Positions 1 to 9,262 of a stretch of 64,000 bases of DNA are shown piece after piece. This stretch comes from Prevotella sp. (GTDB lineage Bacteria; Bacteroidota; Bacteroidia; Bacteroidales; Bacteroidaceae). The stretch covers positions 1 through 64,000 of the forward strand of contig JAFZIL010000063.1 of the NCBI GenBank assembly GCA_017554385.1. Direction: 5' to 3'. A model generated the notes under the pieces. That model did no database searches. It had not been told where the DNA came from and was given only the letters and a program-made list of their open reading frames with translations. A program made the position numbers and the translations under genes. The stretch's first letter is position 1. Each line of letters starts with the position of its first letter.

Positions 1-310
1 GATGCGTTATGTCGTTGACATGATTCGCGGCATGGAGGTGAACAGAGCACTTGGCGTGCTCCACTTCTCGAAGAAGGCTGCAGCAGCCGACGTGGAGAAA
101 CTCCTGCGCTCGGCCATTGCCAACTGGGAACAGAAGAACGACCGCAAGGCCGAGGCCGGCGAACTGTTCATCACCCGCATCTTCGTAGACGAAGGTGTTA
201 CTATGAAGCGAATGAGACCGGCACCACAGGGCCGCGGATATCGAATCCGCAAGCGCAGTAACCACGTGACCCTGTTTGTGGACGCTAAAACTAATGACGT
301 AAAAGAATAA
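1..310 (+). CDS. rplV: 50S ribosomal protein L22, 3' part
   Basis: L22 lines the peptide exit tunnel of the large subunit and binds 23S rRNA. The visible C-terminal 102 residues include the family's basic tail ([18 protein letters not shown]), which identifies it. The gene enters from the left edge, so the native start and roughly 30 N-terminal residues lie outside the window; the ATG at position 2 is probably internal. It is 4 nt upstream of rpsC, the normal S10-operon neighbour. Identity is secure; only the start is unknown. Confidence 0.96.
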   Translation, partial: MRYVVDMIRGMEVNRALGVLHFSKKAAAADVEKLLRSAIANWEQKNDRKAEAGELFITRIFVDEGVTMKRMRPAPQGRGYRIRKRSNHVTLFVDAKTNDVKE

Positions 311-314
311 GAGA

Positions 315-1049
315 ATGGGACAGAAAGTTAATCCGATTAGCAACCGTCTGGGTATCGTACGCGGTTGGGATTCAAATTGGTTCGGAGGCAAGGACTTCGG
401 AGACAACTTGGTGGAGGATCAGAAGATCCGCAAGTACCTCAATGAGCGCCTGGCCAAAGCCAGCGTTTCGAAGATTGTCATCGAGCGCACGTTGAAGCTG
501 GTTACCATTACTATCTGCACGGCTCGTCCGGGTATCGTCATTGGTAAGGGAGGTCAGGATGTGGACAACCTGAAGGACGAGCTGAAGAAGCTCTTCGACA
601 AGGAAGTTCAGATTAATATCTATGAAGTGAAGCGTCCAGAACTCGACGCAACGATCGTTGCCACTAACATCGCTCGCCAGATTGAGGGCAAGATCGCATA
701 CCGCCGCGCTATCAAGCAGGCTATCGCCAATACGATGCGCGCAGGTGCCGAGGGTATTAAGGTGCAGATTTCAGGACGTCTGAACGGCGCCGAGATTGCA
801 CGCAGCGAGATGCTTAAGGAGGGTCGCACACCCCTGCACACTTTCCGTGCTGACATCGATTTCTGCCAGGCCGAGGCTCTCACTAAGGTTGGCCTGTTGG
901 GTATCAAGGTATGGATCTGCCGTGGAGAAGTCTATGGAAAGGTCGACCTGGCTCCCAACTTCACTCAGGAGAAGCAGGGTCCCCGTGGAAACGGTGGTAA
1001 CAGGGATGGCCGTAAGTTCCGTGGCGACAAGAGAAAAAATAACCGTTAA
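315..1049 (+). CDS. rpsC: 30S ribosomal protein S3
   Basis: S3 sits at the mRNA entry side of the small subunit head. The protein is 244 residues, a normal size. It starts [14 protein letters not shown] and carries the KH-domain core [14 protein letters not shown] around residues 75-90. The C-terminal domain is followed by a basic, glycine-rich tail (about residues 218-244) that would be disordered. It lies between rplV and rplP with short gaps, as in nearly all bacteria, and is co-transcribed with them. Confidence 0.98.
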   Translation: MGQKVNPISNRLGIVRGWDSNWFGGKDFGDNLVEDQKIRKYLNERLAKASVSKIVIERTLKLVTITICTARPGIVIGKGGQDVDNLKDELKKLFDKEVQINIYEVKRPELDATIVATNIARQIEGKIAYRRAIKQAIANTMRAGAEGIKVQISGRLNGAEIARSEMLKEGRTPLHTFRADIDFCQAEALTKVGLLGIKVWICRGEVYGKVDLAPNFTQEKQGPRGNGGNRDGRKFRGDKRKNNR

Positions 1050-1066
1050 AAGAAAGAGAAGCTATC

Positions 1067-1495
1067 ATGTTACAACCTAAGAGAGTAAGATATAGAAGGC
1101 CTCAAGACGGACGCGGCAACAAAGGCAACGCCCATAGAGGCACGACGCTGGCTTTCGGCTCGTTTGGCATCAAGACCCTTGACGCCAAGTGGATTGACAG
1201 CCGTCAGATTGAGGCTGCCCGTGTGGCCATCAACCGTTACATGAACCGTGAAGGTCAGGTGTGGATCCGCATCTTCCCCGACAAACCCATCACCCGCAAG
1301 CCTGCCGATGTCCGAATGGGTAAAGGTAAGGGTGATCCCGCAGGATGGGTGGCACCCGTGACTCCCGGCCGTATCCTCTTTGAAGTGGAGGGCGTTCCTT
1401 TTGACATCGCCAAGGAGGCACTGCGCCTCGGTGCTCAGAAGCTGCCCGTGAAGACCAAGTTTGTTGTAAGACGTGACTACGATAAAAACGCTTAA
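1067..1495 (+). CDS. rplP: 50S ribosomal protein L16
   Basis: L16 organises the A-site tRNA elbow contact on the large subunit. The 142-residue protein starts [11 protein letters not shown] and contains the family signatures [14 protein letters not shown] and [15 protein letters not shown]. Length and order (rpsC-rplP-rpmC) are standard. The rpsC stop is 17 nt upstream, with a GAAAGAGAAG purine stretch just before the ATG that may act as a weak ribosome-binding site. Confidence 0.98.
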   Translation: MLQPKRVRYRRPQDGRGNKGNAHRGTTLAFGSFGIKTLDAKWIDSRQIEAARVAINRYMNREGQVWIRIFPDKPITRKPADVRMGKGKGDPAGWVAPVTPGRILFEVEGVPFDIAKEALRLGAQKLPVKTKFVVRRDYDKNA

Positions 1496-1501
1496 TTAGT
1501 T

Positions 1502-1696
1502 ATGAAGACGAAGGAACTGAAAGAGCTCGAGACCAAGGAACTGGCCGAGCGCATTGAGACGGAGGTTGCCAAGTACAACCAGATGAAGTTGAACCACAAC
1601 ATCACTCCGCTGGAGAATCCATCACTGATTAAGGCCGCACGTCGCGACATCGCACGCATGAAGACGGAACTCCGTCAGAGAGAACTTAACAAATAA
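1502..1696 (+). CDS. rpmC: 50S ribosomal protein L29
   Basis: L29 is a small two-helix protein near the exit tunnel that helps dock nascent-chain factors. The 64-residue product is almost entirely charged alpha-helix ([14 protein letters not shown] at the N-terminus, [15 protein letters not shown] at the C-terminus). The latter is the conserved L29 C-terminal motif. It starts 6 nt after rplP and is followed at once by rpsQ. Confidence 0.97.
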   Translation: MKTKELKELETKELAERIETEVAKYNQMKLNHNITPLENPSLIKAARRDIARMKTELRQRELNK

Positions 1697-1707
1697 CAAT
1701 GGTCCAG

Positions 1708-1965
1708 ATGGAAACAAGAAATTTAAGAAAGACAAGACAGGGTGTCGTTATCAGCAACAAAATGGATAAAACCATTGTTATTGCCGCCAAGTTCAAGGAG
1801 AAGCACCCTATTTATGGTAAGTTCGTCCAGAAGACGAAGAAGTACCATGTACATGATGAGAAGAATGAGTGCAACGTAGGCGATACGGTGCTCATTATGG
1901 AGACGCGCCCTCTGTCGAAGACAAAGCGCTGGAGATTAGTTCAAATCGTTGAAAAGGCTAAGTAA
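1708..1965 (+). CDS. rpsQ: 30S ribosomal protein S17
   Basis: S17 is a primary 16S rRNA binder with an OB fold. The 85-residue product contains the family motif [12 protein letters not shown] and the C-terminal [14 protein letters not shown]. An ATG at 1699 is also in frame, but the start at 1708 (METRNLRK) matches the usual N-terminus of Bacteroidota S17, so it is preferred. Neither start has a clear Shine-Dalgarno site. Confidence 0.96.
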   Translation: METRNLRKTRQGVVISNKMDKTIVIAAKFKEKHPIYGKFVQKTKKYHVHDEKNECNVGDTVLIMETRPLSKTKRWRLVQIVEKAK

Positions 1966-1967
1966 TT

Positions 1968-2333
1968 ATGATACAAGCAGAATCAAGACTTACAGTTGCT
2001 GACAACAGCGGTGCACGCGAGGCACTCTGCATCCGTGTGCTGGGTGGTACCCGCCGCCGTTATGCCAGCGTGGGCGACGTGATTGTCGTTGCCATCAAGA
2101 GCGCTATCCCTACCAGTGACGTGAAGAAGGGTACGGTCTCGAAGGCCCTGATTGTTCGCACCAAGAAGGAAATCCGTCGTGCCGATGGCTCGTACATCCG
2201 CTTCGACGACAATGCCTGTGTGCTGCTGAACAATGCCGGTGAGCTTCGTGGCAGCCGTATCTTCGGCCCTGTTGCCCGCGAGTTGCGTGCAGTGAATATG
2301 AAGGTCGTTTCTTTGGCACCTGAGGTTCTTTAA
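1968..2333 (+). CDS. rplN: 50S ribosomal protein L14
   Basis: L14 lies on the subunit interface of the large subunit and contacts helix 44 of 16S rRNA. The 121-residue protein begins [19 protein letters not shown] and ends IVSLAPEVL-like (VVSLAPEVL), both classic L14 signatures. Length is the family norm. It starts 2 nt after the rpsQ stop, indicating tight coupling in the spc segment of the operon. Confidence 0.98.
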   Translation: MIQAESRLTVADNSGAREALCIRVLGGTRRRYASVGDVIVVAIKSAIPTSDVKKGTVSKALIVRTKKEIRRADGSYIRFDDNACVLLNNAGELRGSRIFGPVARELRAVNMKVVSLAPEVL

Positions 2334-2355
2334 CTTTTAAAATGCAGTAATAGTA

Positions 2356-2673
2356 ATGAGCAAGTTACATATCAAGAAAAACGACACCGTGATTGTCCTG
2401 GCCGGTGAGGATAAGGGCAAGAAGGGTAAGGTGCTGAAGGTCTTGGTCGACAAGCAGAAGGCTGTTGTCGAGGGCGTGAACTTCGTCAACAAGAGTTCAA
2501 AGCCCAGTGCCAAGAATCCTCAGGGTGGCTTCGAAAAGGTCGAGGCTCCCATCCACATTTCGAATTTAAGTCTGATCGATCCGAAGAGCGGCAAGCCCAC
2601 CCGTGTTTCTATCAAGCACGAGGGTAAGAACGTGATCCGTATCGCTAAAAAGTCTGGAGAGGAGATCAAGTAA
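2356..2673 (+). CDS. rplX: 50S ribosomal protein L24
   Basis: L24 nucleates early large-subunit assembly. The 105-residue protein has the N-terminal KOW motif ([18 protein letters not shown], about residues 12-29) and ends with a basic tail. Its last base is shared with the first base of the rplE start codon (TAATG junction), so translation of rplE is likely coupled. Confidence 0.98.
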   Translation: MSKLHIKKNDTVIVLAGEDKGKKGKVLKVLVDKQKAVVEGVNFVNKSSKPSAKNPQGGFEKVEAPIHISNLSLIDPKSGKPTRVSIKHEGKNVIRIAKKSGEEIK

Positions 2674-3227
2674 TGAATACAGCACAACTTAAGAAGACTT
2701 ATGCCGAGCAGATTGCTCCGGCTTTGATGAAGCAGTTCAACTACAGTTCTGCTATGCAGATTCCCGTTCTGAAGAAGATCGTGGTCAACCAGGGTCTGGG
2801 TGATGCCACTCAGGACAAGAAAATCATCGAAGTGGCCATCAACGAGATTACCACTATCTGCGGTCAGAAGGCCGTGGCTACATACTCGAAGAAGGATATC
2901 GCCAACTTCAAGCTTCGTAAGAAGATGCCTATCGGCGTGATGGTTACCCTGCGTCGCGAGCGCATGTATGAGTTTCTGGAGAAGCTCGTGCGCATCGCAT
3001 TGCCCCGTATCCGCGACTTCAAGGGTATCGAGAGCAAGTTCGACGGACGCGGCAACTACACCCTCGGTGTTCAGGAGCAGATTATCTTCCCTGAGATCAA
3101 CATCGACTCTGTCGACCGCATCCAGGGCATGAACATCACATTCGTTACCTCGGCCAAGACCGACGAGGAGGGTTATGCCCTGCTGAAGGCTTTCGGCCTC
3201 CCATTCAAGAACGCTAAAAACGACTAA
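2673..3227 (+). CDS. rplE: 50S ribosomal protein L5
   Basis: L5 binds 5S rRNA and contacts the P-site tRNA. The 184-residue product has the signatures [16 protein letters not shown] near the N-terminus, [18 protein letters not shown] in the middle and [20 protein letters not shown] at the end. Length and order (rplX-rplE-rpsN) are standard. Its start overlaps the rplX stop by one base. Confidence 0.98.
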   Translation: MNTAQLKKTYAEQIAPALMKQFNYSSAMQIPVLKKIVVNQGLGDATQDKKIIEVAINEITTICGQKAVATYSKKDIANFKLRKKMPIGVMVTLRRERMYEFLEKLVRIALPRIRDFKGIESKFDGRGNYTLGVQEQIIFPEINIDSVDRIQGMNITFVTSAKTDEEGYALLKAFGLPFKNAKND

Positions 3228-3232
3228 GAGAT

Positions 3233-3550
3233 ATGGCAAAAGAATCAATGAAGGCCCGCGAGGTGAAGCGCGCCAAGATGGTTGCCCGCTATGCTGAGAA
3301 GCGTGCTGCCCTGAAGAAAATCATCGCCACGGCAGATGTGACGACCGAAGAGGGTGCCATGGCAGCTTATGATGCTGCCCGCAAGTTGCAGGATATTCCC
3401 CGCAATGCCAACCCCATCCGTCTGCACAACCGTTGCAAGATCACTGGCCGTCCCAAGGGATATATGCGTCAGTTCGGTCTCAGCCGTATTCAGTTCCGCG
3501 AGATGGCATCGAGCGGCCTGATTCCCGGCGTGAAGAAGGCCAGCTGGTAA
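3233..3550 (+). CDS. rpsN: 30S ribosomal protein S14, zinc-free form
   Basis: S14 sits in the head of the small subunit. The 105-residue product has the conserved C-terminal block [19 protein letters not shown]. It lacks the paired CxxC zinc-ribbon cysteines and has the longer length of the C-minus class, so it should not need zinc. The longest gap of the operon (106 nt) follows it, before rpsH. Confidence 0.97.
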   Translation: MAKESMKAREVKRAKMVARYAEKRAALKKIIATADVTTEEGAMAAYDAARKLQDIPRNANPIRLHNRCKITGRPKGYMRQFGLSRIQFREMASSGLIPGVKKASW

Positions 3551-3655
3551 TTGAAGGGAAAAGCGAATAGTGAATAATTTGCTGCGCTTTAACAGAGAGA
3601 GTTAGTTTTATTTAATATTGTCGGGGGAGTCCCGATTAATTAAACAAATTATTTT
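3551..3655 (+). promoter_or_regulatory. structured gap between rpsN and rpsH
   Basis: This 105-nt gap is the longest inside the spc segment. It contains a degenerate copy of the window's short repeat (AATAGTGAATAATTTGC, about 3566-3582) flanked by short AAAGCG/CGCTTT arms. Downstream is a small G/C hairpin, TCGGG-GGAGT-CCCGA, at 3621-3635. Either could be an intra-operon promoter or an RNA feedback site; nothing here proves which. Confidence 0.35.
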
Positions 3656-4051
3656 ATGACAGATCCAATAGCAGATTTTCTGACGAGGTTGAGAAACGCA
3701 ATCATGGCTCATCACCGTGTTGTTGAAGTACCAGCTTCAAACTTGAAGAAGGAAATTACCAAGATCCTCTTCGAGAAGGGTTACATCCTGAACTACAAGT
3801 TCGTAGAGGATGGCCCGCAGGGAACTATCAAGGTTGCCTTGAAGTATGACCCTGCAACCAAAGAGAACGCCATCAAGTTCTTGAAACGTGTCTCAACGCC
3901 AGGTCTTCGTAAGTACACTGGCTACAAGGACATGCCGCGAGTAATTAATGGACTGGGTATCGCTATCTTATCCACATCCAAAGGTGTAATGACAGACAAA
4001 GAGGCCGCACAGCTGAAGATTGGTGGTGAGGTTCTTTGCTATGTATATTAA
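3656..4051 (+). CDS. rpsH: 30S ribosomal protein S8
   Basis: S8 is a primary 16S rRNA binder and, in enterobacteria, a translational repressor of the spc operon. The 131-residue protein starts MTDPIADFLTRLRNA and ends GGEVLCYVY, both diagnostic. The conserved block STSKGVMTDKEA lies near residue 108. Whether it autoregulates here is unknown, but the unusual gap upstream of its own gene is a candidate site. Confidence 0.98.
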   Translation: MTDPIADFLTRLRNAIMAHHRVVEVPASNLKKEITKILFEKGYILNYKFVEDGPQGTIKVALKYDPATKENAIKFLKRVSTPGLRKYTGYKDMPRVINGLGIAILSTSKGVMTDKEAAQLKIGGEVLCYVY

Positions 4052-4067
4052 TTGGAGGACGAGCATT

Positions 4068-4637
4068 ATGTCAAGAATAGGAAAATTGCCAATTAGTATC
4101 CCTGCAGGCGTTACCATTGCTCAGGACAAGGACGGTGTCGTTACCGTAAAGGGTCCGAAGGGAGAACTTTCACAGAAGGTTGATAAGTCAATCATTGTAA
4201 AGATTGAGGACGGACACGTTACGTTCGAGATCGACGAGAACAGCCCTGTCAACCTGAAACAAAAGCAGGCTTTCCATGGCCTGTATCGTGCACTGGTCAA
4301 CAACATGGTTGTTGGCGTGAGCGAGGGTTATAAGAAGGAAATGGAACTCGTAGGTGTTGGTTACCGCGTGAGCAATCAGGGCAACCTCATCGAGTTCGCA
4401 CTGGGTTACACACACCCCATCTTCATACAGCTTCCCAAGGAGGTGAAAGTGGAGACGAAGTCTGAGCGTAACCAGAACCCCCAGATTGTCCTCGAGTCGG
4501 CCGACAAGCAGCTGCTTGGTCTTATCTGCGCTAAAATTCGTTCTTTCCGCAAGCCTGAGCCTTACAAAGGAAAGGGTATCTTGTTTAAGGGTGAAGTTAT
4601 TCGTCGCAAGTCGGGTAAGTCAGCTTCAGCTAAGTAA
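4068..4637 (+). CDS. rplF: 50S ribosomal protein L6
   Basis: L6 lies near the factor-binding centre of the large subunit. The 189-residue protein begins MSRIGKLPISIPAGV and contains the C-terminal signature KPEPYKGKGI. An in-frame upstream ATG at 4020 would add 16 residues inside rpsH. The start at 4068 is preferred because it gives the family N-terminus and is preceded by TTGGAGGA about 10 nt upstream, one of the few clear Shine-Dalgarno sites in this operon. Confidence 0.97.
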   Translation: MSRIGKLPISIPAGVTIAQDKDGVVTVKGPKGELSQKVDKSIIVKIEDGHVTFEIDENSPVNLKQKQAFHGLYRALVNNMVVGVSEGYKKEMELVGVGYRVSNQGNLIEFALGYTHPIFIQLPKEVKVETKSERNQNPQIVLESADKQLLGLICAKIRSFRKPEPYKGKGILFKGEVIRRKSGKSASAK

Positions 4638-4682
4638 TCTTTGAGAAATTGAAAAATTGAAAAATTAAAAGATTAAAAGATT
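4638..4682 (+). repeat. 8-nt tandem repeat leader before rplR
   Basis: The gap between rplF and rplR is an A/T-rich run of near-identical 8-nt units (TTGAAAAA twice, then TTAAAAGA twice) running directly into the rplR start codon. It contains no Shine-Dalgarno site. The pattern resembles the other micro-repeat leaders of this window and could change length by replication slippage. Confidence 0.6.
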
Positions 4683-5027
4683 ATGACAACGAAGAAAGTA
4701 GAAAGACGAATCAAAATTAAATACAGAATTCGTAAGAATGTGTTCGGCACTGCCGAGCGTCCTCGTCTGAGTGTGTTCCGCAGCAACAAGCAGATCTATG
4801 CTCAGGTTATCAATGATAATGAAGGTAAAACTCTTGCAGCAGCATCGTCACTGGGTCTTGAGGCCATGCCGAAGATTCAGCAGGCTGAGAAGGTGGGTGA
4901 ACTGATTGCCGCAAAGGCTCAGGAAGCTGGTGTGAAGACTGTGGTCTTCGACCGTAATGGCTATCTCTATCACGGCCGTGTGAAGTCTCTGGCCGATGCA
5001 GCTCGTAAAGGTGGACTTAATTTCTAA
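4683..5027 (+). CDS. rplR: 50S ribosomal protein L18
   Basis: L18 bridges 5S rRNA to the large subunit. The 114-residue product has [20 protein letters not shown] near the N-terminus and the C-terminal motif [19 protein letters not shown]. The length is typical. It follows an AT-rich tandem-repeat leader and is followed 6 nt later by rpsE. Confidence 0.98.
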   Translation: MTTKKVERRIKIKYRIRKNVFGTAERPRLSVFRSNKQIYAQVINDNEGKTLAAASSLGLEAMPKIQQAEKVGELIAAKAQEAGVKTVVFDRNGYLYHGRVKSLADAARKGGLNF

Positions 5028-5033
5028 ACGATT

Positions 5034-5546
5034 ATGGCAATGAACAGAGTTAAAGTAAATAGTGACATTGAACTGAAAGACAGACTGGTTGCCATCAACC
5101 GTGTTACTAAGGTAACGAAGGGCGGTCGCACCTTTACATTCGCAGCTATCGTCGTCGTTGGTGACGGCAATGGTGTCATCGGCTGGGGTCTGGGTAAGGC
5201 CGGCGAAGTCACCGCTGCTATTGCAAAGGGTGTAGAGGCAGCCAAGAAGAATCTGGTCAAGGTGCCCGTGCTCAAGGGTACCGTCCCCCATGAGATGGAA
5301 GCTCGCTTCGGTGGCGCTCAGGTGTTCCTGAAGCCGGCAGCCGCCGGTACCGGTCTGGTGGCTGGTGGTGCTATGCGTGCCGTTCTGGAGAGCGCTGGCA
5401 TCAAGGATGTGCTCGCAAAGTCGAAGGGTTCGTCGAACCCCCACAACCTGGTAAAGGCTACTATCGAGGCACTGAGCCTGATGCGTGATGCATACACCGT
5501 GGCCGGCACTCGTGGTATCAGTATGGACAAAGTATTCAGAGGTTAA
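5034..5546 (+). CDS. rpsE: 30S ribosomal protein S5
   Basis: S5 sits at the mRNA entry pore and influences decoding accuracy. The 170-residue protein has the N-terminal double-stranded-RNA-binding motif ([18 protein letters not shown]) and the C-terminal block [14 protein letters not shown] second in-frame ATG (MNRV) lies 6 nt downstream of the first; the first is kept. Order rplR-rpsE-rpmD is standard. Confidence 0.98.
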   Translation: MAMNRVKVNSDIELKDRLVAINRVTKVTKGGRTFTFAAIVVVGDGNGVIGWGLGKAGEVTAAIAKGVEAAKKNLVKVPVLKGTVPHEMEARFGGAQVFLKPAAAGTGLVAGGAMRAVLESAGIKDVLAKSKGSSNPHNLVKATIEALSLMRDAYTVAGTRGISMDKVFRG

Positions 5547-5564
5547 GTAAGGAGAATATAGACT

Positions 5565-5741
5565 ATGGCAACAATTAAGATTAAGCAGATTAAGAGTAAG
5601 ATCGGTTATCCCGTTGACCAGAAGCGTACACTTGAGGCACTGGGCCTTCATAAGATCTCCCAGGTCGTAGAGAAAGAGGATTCTCCTGCTGTCCGTGGCA
5701 TGATACGCAAGGTTCATCATCTGGTGACCGTTATTGACTAA
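5565..5741 (+). CDS. rpmD: 50S ribosomal protein L30
   Basis: L30 is a small accessory protein of the large subunit. This short frame encodes 58 residues starting [15 protein letters not shown], with the family motif [11 protein letters not shown] and the C-terminal [12 protein letters not shown]. It sits between rpsE and rplO as expected. An AAGGAG purine run precedes the ATG by about 12 nt. Confidence 0.96.
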   Translation: MATIKIKQIKSKIGYPVDQKRTLEALGLHKISQVVEKEDSPAVRGMIRKVHHLVTVID

Positions 5742-5773
5742 ACAGTAATCACACATTAAAAACGAATGCTATT

Positions 5774-6220
5774 ATGAAACTGAATAATTTGAAACCTGCA
5801 GAGGGCTCAACACATTCACGCCGCAGAATCGGTCGTGGACCCGGCTCTGGCCTGGGTGGCACGTCTACTCGCGGTCATAAGGGTGCCAAGGCTCGCTCTG
5901 GTTATAAGAAGAAGGTTGGTTTTGAGGGCGGTCAGATGCCTCTGCAGCGTCGTCTCCCGAAAGGTGGCTTCAAGAACATCAACCACAAGGAGTACTTCGC
6001 CGTCAACCTTTCTACTCTCCAGAAGCTTGCTGAGACGAAGGGTCTTACCAAGATTGGAGTTGAAGAGCTCGTGGCTGCACGCCTCACCAACGGTAAGGAG
6101 CTGGTGAAGGTACTCGCCAACGGTGAGCTGAAGACAAAGGTCGATGTGGTTGCCCATGCTTTCTCAAAGAAGGCTGAGGAGGCCATCAAGGCTTTAGGTG
6201 GAAACGCAACTATAATCTAA
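5774..6220 (+). CDS. rplO: 50S ribosomal protein L15
   Basis: L15 helps assemble the large-subunit core. The 148-residue protein begins MKLNNLKPAEGSTHSRRRIG and contains the glycine-rich loop GRGPGSGLGGTSTRGHKGAK typical of L15. Immediately downstream (6 nt) is secY, the conserved pairing. Confidence 0.98.
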   Translation: MKLNNLKPAEGSTHSRRRIGRGPGSGLGGTSTRGHKGAKARSGYKKKVGFEGGQMPLQRRLPKGGFKNINHKEYFAVNLSTLQKLAETKGLTKIGVEELVAARLTNGKELVKVLANGELKTKVDVVAHAFSKKAEEAIKALGGNATII

Positions 6221-6226
6221 ACGAAG

Positions 6227-7570
6227 ATGAAGAAGTTAATAGAGACACTGAAGAACATTTGGAAGATCGAAGATCTGAGAACACGTATTGGAATCACGAT
6301 CCTGTTCGTGGCTATCTATCGTTTCGGATCGTTTGTCGTACTTCCCGGTATCAACCCGGCAATGCTTGACAAGTTGTCGTCACAGACTGCTACAGGCCTT
6401 ATGTCGCTGCTGGACATGTTCTCTGGTGGTGCATTTTCCAATGCGTCCATTTTCGCACTTGGAATCATGCCTTACATCTCTGCTTCTATCGTTATGCAGC
6501 TTCTTGCTGTCGCTGTGCCTTATTTCCAGAAGATGCAGCGTGAAGGTGAGAGCGGGCGCAAGAAGATTAGCCAGTACACTCGGTGGCTGACAGTGGGTAT
6601 CCTGCTGTTCCAGGCACCGAGCTACCTGCTGAATCTGAAGGCCCAGGCAGGTGCTGCCCTTGCAACCGGCATTGACTGGTTCTGGTTCATGTTCCCTGCC
6701 ACTATCATCCTGGCTGCAGGAAGTATGTTCATCCTCTGGTTGGGTGAGCGCATTACAGATAAGGGTATTGGAAATGGTATCTCGATGATCATTATGATTG
6801 GTATTATTGCCCGCCTGCCGCAGGCATTCTTCCAGGAGGTGACATCACGCTTTACTGCTATTACCGGTGGTGGATTGGTGATGTTCCTTGTCGAGATTGT
6901 CATTCTCTATGCAGTTGTTTGTGCATCTATCGTTCTGGTACAGGGCGTCCGCAAGATACCCGTACAGTATGCAAAGCGTGTTGTCGGTAACAAGCAGGTG
7001 GGTGGTGCACGTCAGTACATTCCCTTGAAGCTGTTTGCAGCCAACGTGATGCCAATCATCTTTGCTCAGGCAATCATGTTCATCCCGTTGACATTGGCCC
7101 AGTGGTCTAACCCTGAGAATGCAAGCTGGTTCCTGCGCACGATGCTTGATCATCACAGCTGGTTGTACAACCTCATCTTCGCTGCCTTGATTATTGCATT
7201 CACGTACTTCTACACAGCTATTACGCTGAACCCGACACAGATGGCTGAGGATATGAAACGTAACAACGGCTTCATTCCTGGCGTGAAACCCGGTAAGGAC
7301 ACTGCCGATTATATCGACAACGTGATGTCGCGCATCACCCTCCCCGGATCGCTTTTCATTGCCTTCATCGCCATTATGCCGGCATTTGCAAGCCTGCTGA
7401 ATGTGCAGGATGCCTTCTCGCAGTTCTTCGGTGGTACATCGCTGCTGATTCTTGTGGGTGTCGTGCTTGACACGCTCCAGCAGATTGAGAGCCACCTGCT
7501 CATGCGCCATTACGACGGCCTGCTCGACTCCGGTCGTATCCGTGGTCGTGGTGGAGTTGCTGCATACTAA
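6227..7570 (+). CDS. secY: Sec translocon subunit SecY
   Basis: SecY is the protein-conducting channel of the inner membrane. The 447-residue protein shows about ten hydrophobic segments and the family motifs FGSFVVLPGINP at TM1, ALGIMPYISASIVMQLL at TM2 and GERITDKGIGNGIS in the cytosolic loop. It is encoded between rplO and map. The adk gene found at this place in many bacteria is absent, as is usual in Bacteroidota. Confidence 0.98.
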   Translation: MKKLIETLKNIWKIEDLRTRIGITILFVAIYRFGSFVVLPGINPAMLDKLSSQTATGLMSLLDMFSGGAFSNASIFALGIMPYISASIVMQLLAVAVPYFQKMQREGESGRKKISQYTRWLTVGILLFQAPSYLLNLKAQAGAALATGIDWFWFMFPATIILAAGSMFILWLGERITDKGIGNGISMIIMIGIIARLPQAFFQEVTSRFTAITGGGLVMFLVEIVILYAVVCASIVLVQGVRKIPVQYAKRVVGNKQVGGARQYIPLKLFAANVMPIIFAQAIMFIPLTLAQWSNPENASWFLRTMLDHHSWLYNLIFAALIIAFTYFYTAITLNPTQMAEDMKRNNGFIPGVKPGKDTADYIDNVMSRITLPGSLFIAFIAIMPAFASLLNVQDAFSQFFGGTSLLILVGVVLDTLQQIESHLLMRHYDGLLDSGRIRGRGGVAAY

Positions 7571-7575
7571 AGAGC

Positions 7576-8376
7576 ATGAAGATATTTCTGAAGACTGAGG
7601 ATGAAATTGAGCTGATGCGCCAGGCCAACCAACTAGTTGGTAAGACCCTCGGCGAATTGGCTAAGCATATCAAGCCTGGTGTAACGACCCTCCAACTGGA
7701 TCAGATTGCCGACGAGTTCATCCGTGATCACGGTGCCGTCCCAACCTTCAAGGGTTTTCCCAATCCTTATGGAGGGCCGTTCCCCGCAAGCATCTGCACA
7801 TCGGTAAACGACGTTGTAGTACACGGGGTTCCTGACAGCAAAACAGTGCTCAAGGAGGGTGACATTATTTCTATTGACTGTGGAACACTCCTTAACGGAT
7901 TCAACGGTGATTCTTGCTACACATTCTGTGTTGGCGAGGTATCCGAAGAGGTGAAGAAGTTGTTGCGCACTACGAAGGAGTCACTTTATAAGGGTATTGA
8001 AAATGCTGTTGCCAACAAACATGTCGGTGATATCAGCAGTGCAGTACAGGAACATTGTGAGGCTCAGGGCTATGGAATCGTCCGTGAGCTAACAGGCCAC
8101 GGTATAGGCCGCGAGATGCATGAAGATCCGCCTGTACCTAACTACGGACGCCGTGGAAACGGTGTTACGCTGAAAGCAGGAATGTGTATAGCCATTGAAC
8201 CAATGGTTACAATGGGAAAACGTGACATCTACTTGAAAGAAGACAGATGGAGCGTTTGTACCCAGGACGGCAAACCGTCAGCACATTTTGAACACACCAT
8301 TGTCGTACGGCGCGGCCAGGCAGAAATATTGTCCTCGTTTGAAGAAATAGAAACTTTAGAAGGTAAACTTTACTAA
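7576..8376 (+). CDS. map: type I methionine aminopeptidase
   Basis: Removes the initiator methionine from nascent proteins. The 266-residue product has the five metal ligands of the pita-bread fold: two aspartates in [15 protein letters not shown], the histidine in [12 protein letters not shown], the glutamate in AIEPMV and the glutamate in HFEHTIVV. It starts 5 nt after secY, and infA follows 2 nt after its stop, so the three are translated from one message. Confidence 0.97.
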   Translation: MKIFLKTEDEIELMRQANQLVGKTLGELAKHIKPGVTTLQLDQIADEFIRDHGAVPTFKGFPNPYGGPFPASICTSVNDVVVHGVPDSKTVLKEGDIISIDCGTLLNGFNGDSCYTFCVGEVSEEVKKLLRTTKESLYKGIENAVANKHVGDISSAVQEHCEAQGYGIVRELTGHGIGREMHEDPPVPNYGRRGNGVTLKAGMCIAIEPMVTMGKRDIYLKEDRWSVCTQDGKPSAHFEHTIVVRRGQAEILSSFEEIETLEGKLY

Positions 8377-8378
8377 GT

Positions 8379-8597
8379 ATGGCAAAGCAATCCGCAATTG
8401 AGCAAGACGGAACTATCATCGAGAGTCTCTCGAATGCCATGTTCCGTGTGGAACTTGAGAATGGAGTACAGATTATAGCGCATATATCTGGTAAGATGCG
8501 TATGCATTACATCCGCATTCTTCCCGGTGACAAGGTGAAGGTCGAGATGAGTCCATACGACCTCACAAAAGGAAGAATTGTATTCAGATACAAATAA
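8379..8597 (+). CDS. infA: translation initiation factor IF-1
   Basis: IF-1 occupies the A site during initiation. The 72-residue OB-fold protein has the family core [11 protein letters not shown] and [24 protein letters not shown]. It lies between map and rpmJ, its usual place. The short spacing to map indicates co-translation. Confidence 0.98.
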   Translation: MAKQSAIEQDGTIIESLSNAMFRVELENGVQIIAHISGKMRMHYIRILPGDKVKVEMSPYDLTKGRIVFRYK

Positions 8598-8612
8598 AAC
8601 GTTTACAAAGAT

Positions 8613-8729
8613 ATGAAGACAAGAGCATCATTGAAGAAGCGCACCCCCGATTGCAAGATCGTACGTCGCAAGGGCCGCCTGTTCGTTATCAACAAGAAGA
8701 ACCCTAAGTACAAGATGCGTCAGGGTTAA
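8613..8729 (+). CDS. rpmJ: 50S ribosomal protein L36, zinc-free form
   Basis: The 38-residue product starts [20 protein letters not shown] and ends NPKYKMRQG. Standard L36 carries a C-C-C-H zinc ribbon; here only one cysteine remains (residue 14), the others being replaced by Thr, Ile/Asn and Lys. This is the C-minus form known in Bacteroidota. It ends the first transcription block, before a promoter that drives rpsM onward. Confidence 0.95.
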   Translation: MKTRASLKKRTPDCKIVRRKGRLFVINKKNPKYKMRQG

Positions 8730-8776
8730 AATGTTAAATAAGCATAACAAGGGTGGGAAATATGAAATTATTTCCT

Positions 8777-8784
8777 TACCTTTG
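8777..8784 (+). promoter_or_regulatory. internal promoter -7 box before rpsM
   Basis: The word TACCTTTG matches the Bacteroidota -7 consensus TAnnTTTG. It lies in the 112-nt gap between rpmJ and rpsM, about 57 nt before the rpsM ATG. A transcription start near 8790 would give an independent transcript for rpsM-rpsK-rpsD-rpoA-rplQ. No good -33 TTTG is seen. Confidence 0.5.
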
Positions 8785-8841
8785 CATGCTTTTTAGCAAA
8801 TTTCGAAATTTTACACTATTATTTTTTATTATTTATTATCA

Positions 8842-9222
8842 ATGGCAATAAGAATTGTTGGAGTAGATTTGCCCCAGAACAAGCGTGGCGAAATCGCATT
8901 GACCTATATCTATGGTATAGGTCGAAGTAGTTCAGCAAAGATATTGGACAAGGCCGGCGTGAGCCGCGACCTGAAGGTCAGCGAATGGAGCGACGATCAG
9001 GCAGCCAAGATCCGTGAAATCATCGGTGCTGAATTCAAAGTTGAAGGTGATCTCCGTAGCGAGATCCAGTTGAATATCAAGCGACTGATGGATATTGGTT
9101 GCTATCGTGGAGTACGTCATCGTAATGGTCTCCCTGTTCGTGGTCAGAGCACCAAGAACAACGCTCGTACGCGTAAGGGTAAGAAGAAGACTGTTGCTAA
9201 CAAGAAGAAGGCCACGAAGTAA
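8842..9222 (+). CDS. rpsM: 30S ribosomal protein S13
   Basis: S13 forms inter-subunit bridges in the head of the small subunit. The 126-residue protein starts [20 protein letters not shown] and contains the conserved [16 protein letters not shown]. It ends in a lysine-rich tail. It is the first gene after the internal promoter. Confidence 0.98.
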   Translation: MAIRIVGVDLPQNKRGEIALTYIYGIGRSSSAKILDKAGVSRDLKVSEWSDDQAAKIREIIGAEFKVEGDLRSEIQLNIKRLMDIGCYRGVRHRNGLPVRGQSTKNNARTRKGKKKTVANKKKATK

Positions 9223-9262
9223 TTCTAAAACGTAACAATTAAAAGATTAAAGAATTAAAGTT

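Noticed and set aside
4848-5756. 302-codon open frame on the minus strand over rplR-rpmD
   Set aside because: It is an antisense shadow of conserved ribosomal genes; its protein has no recognisable motif or promoter.
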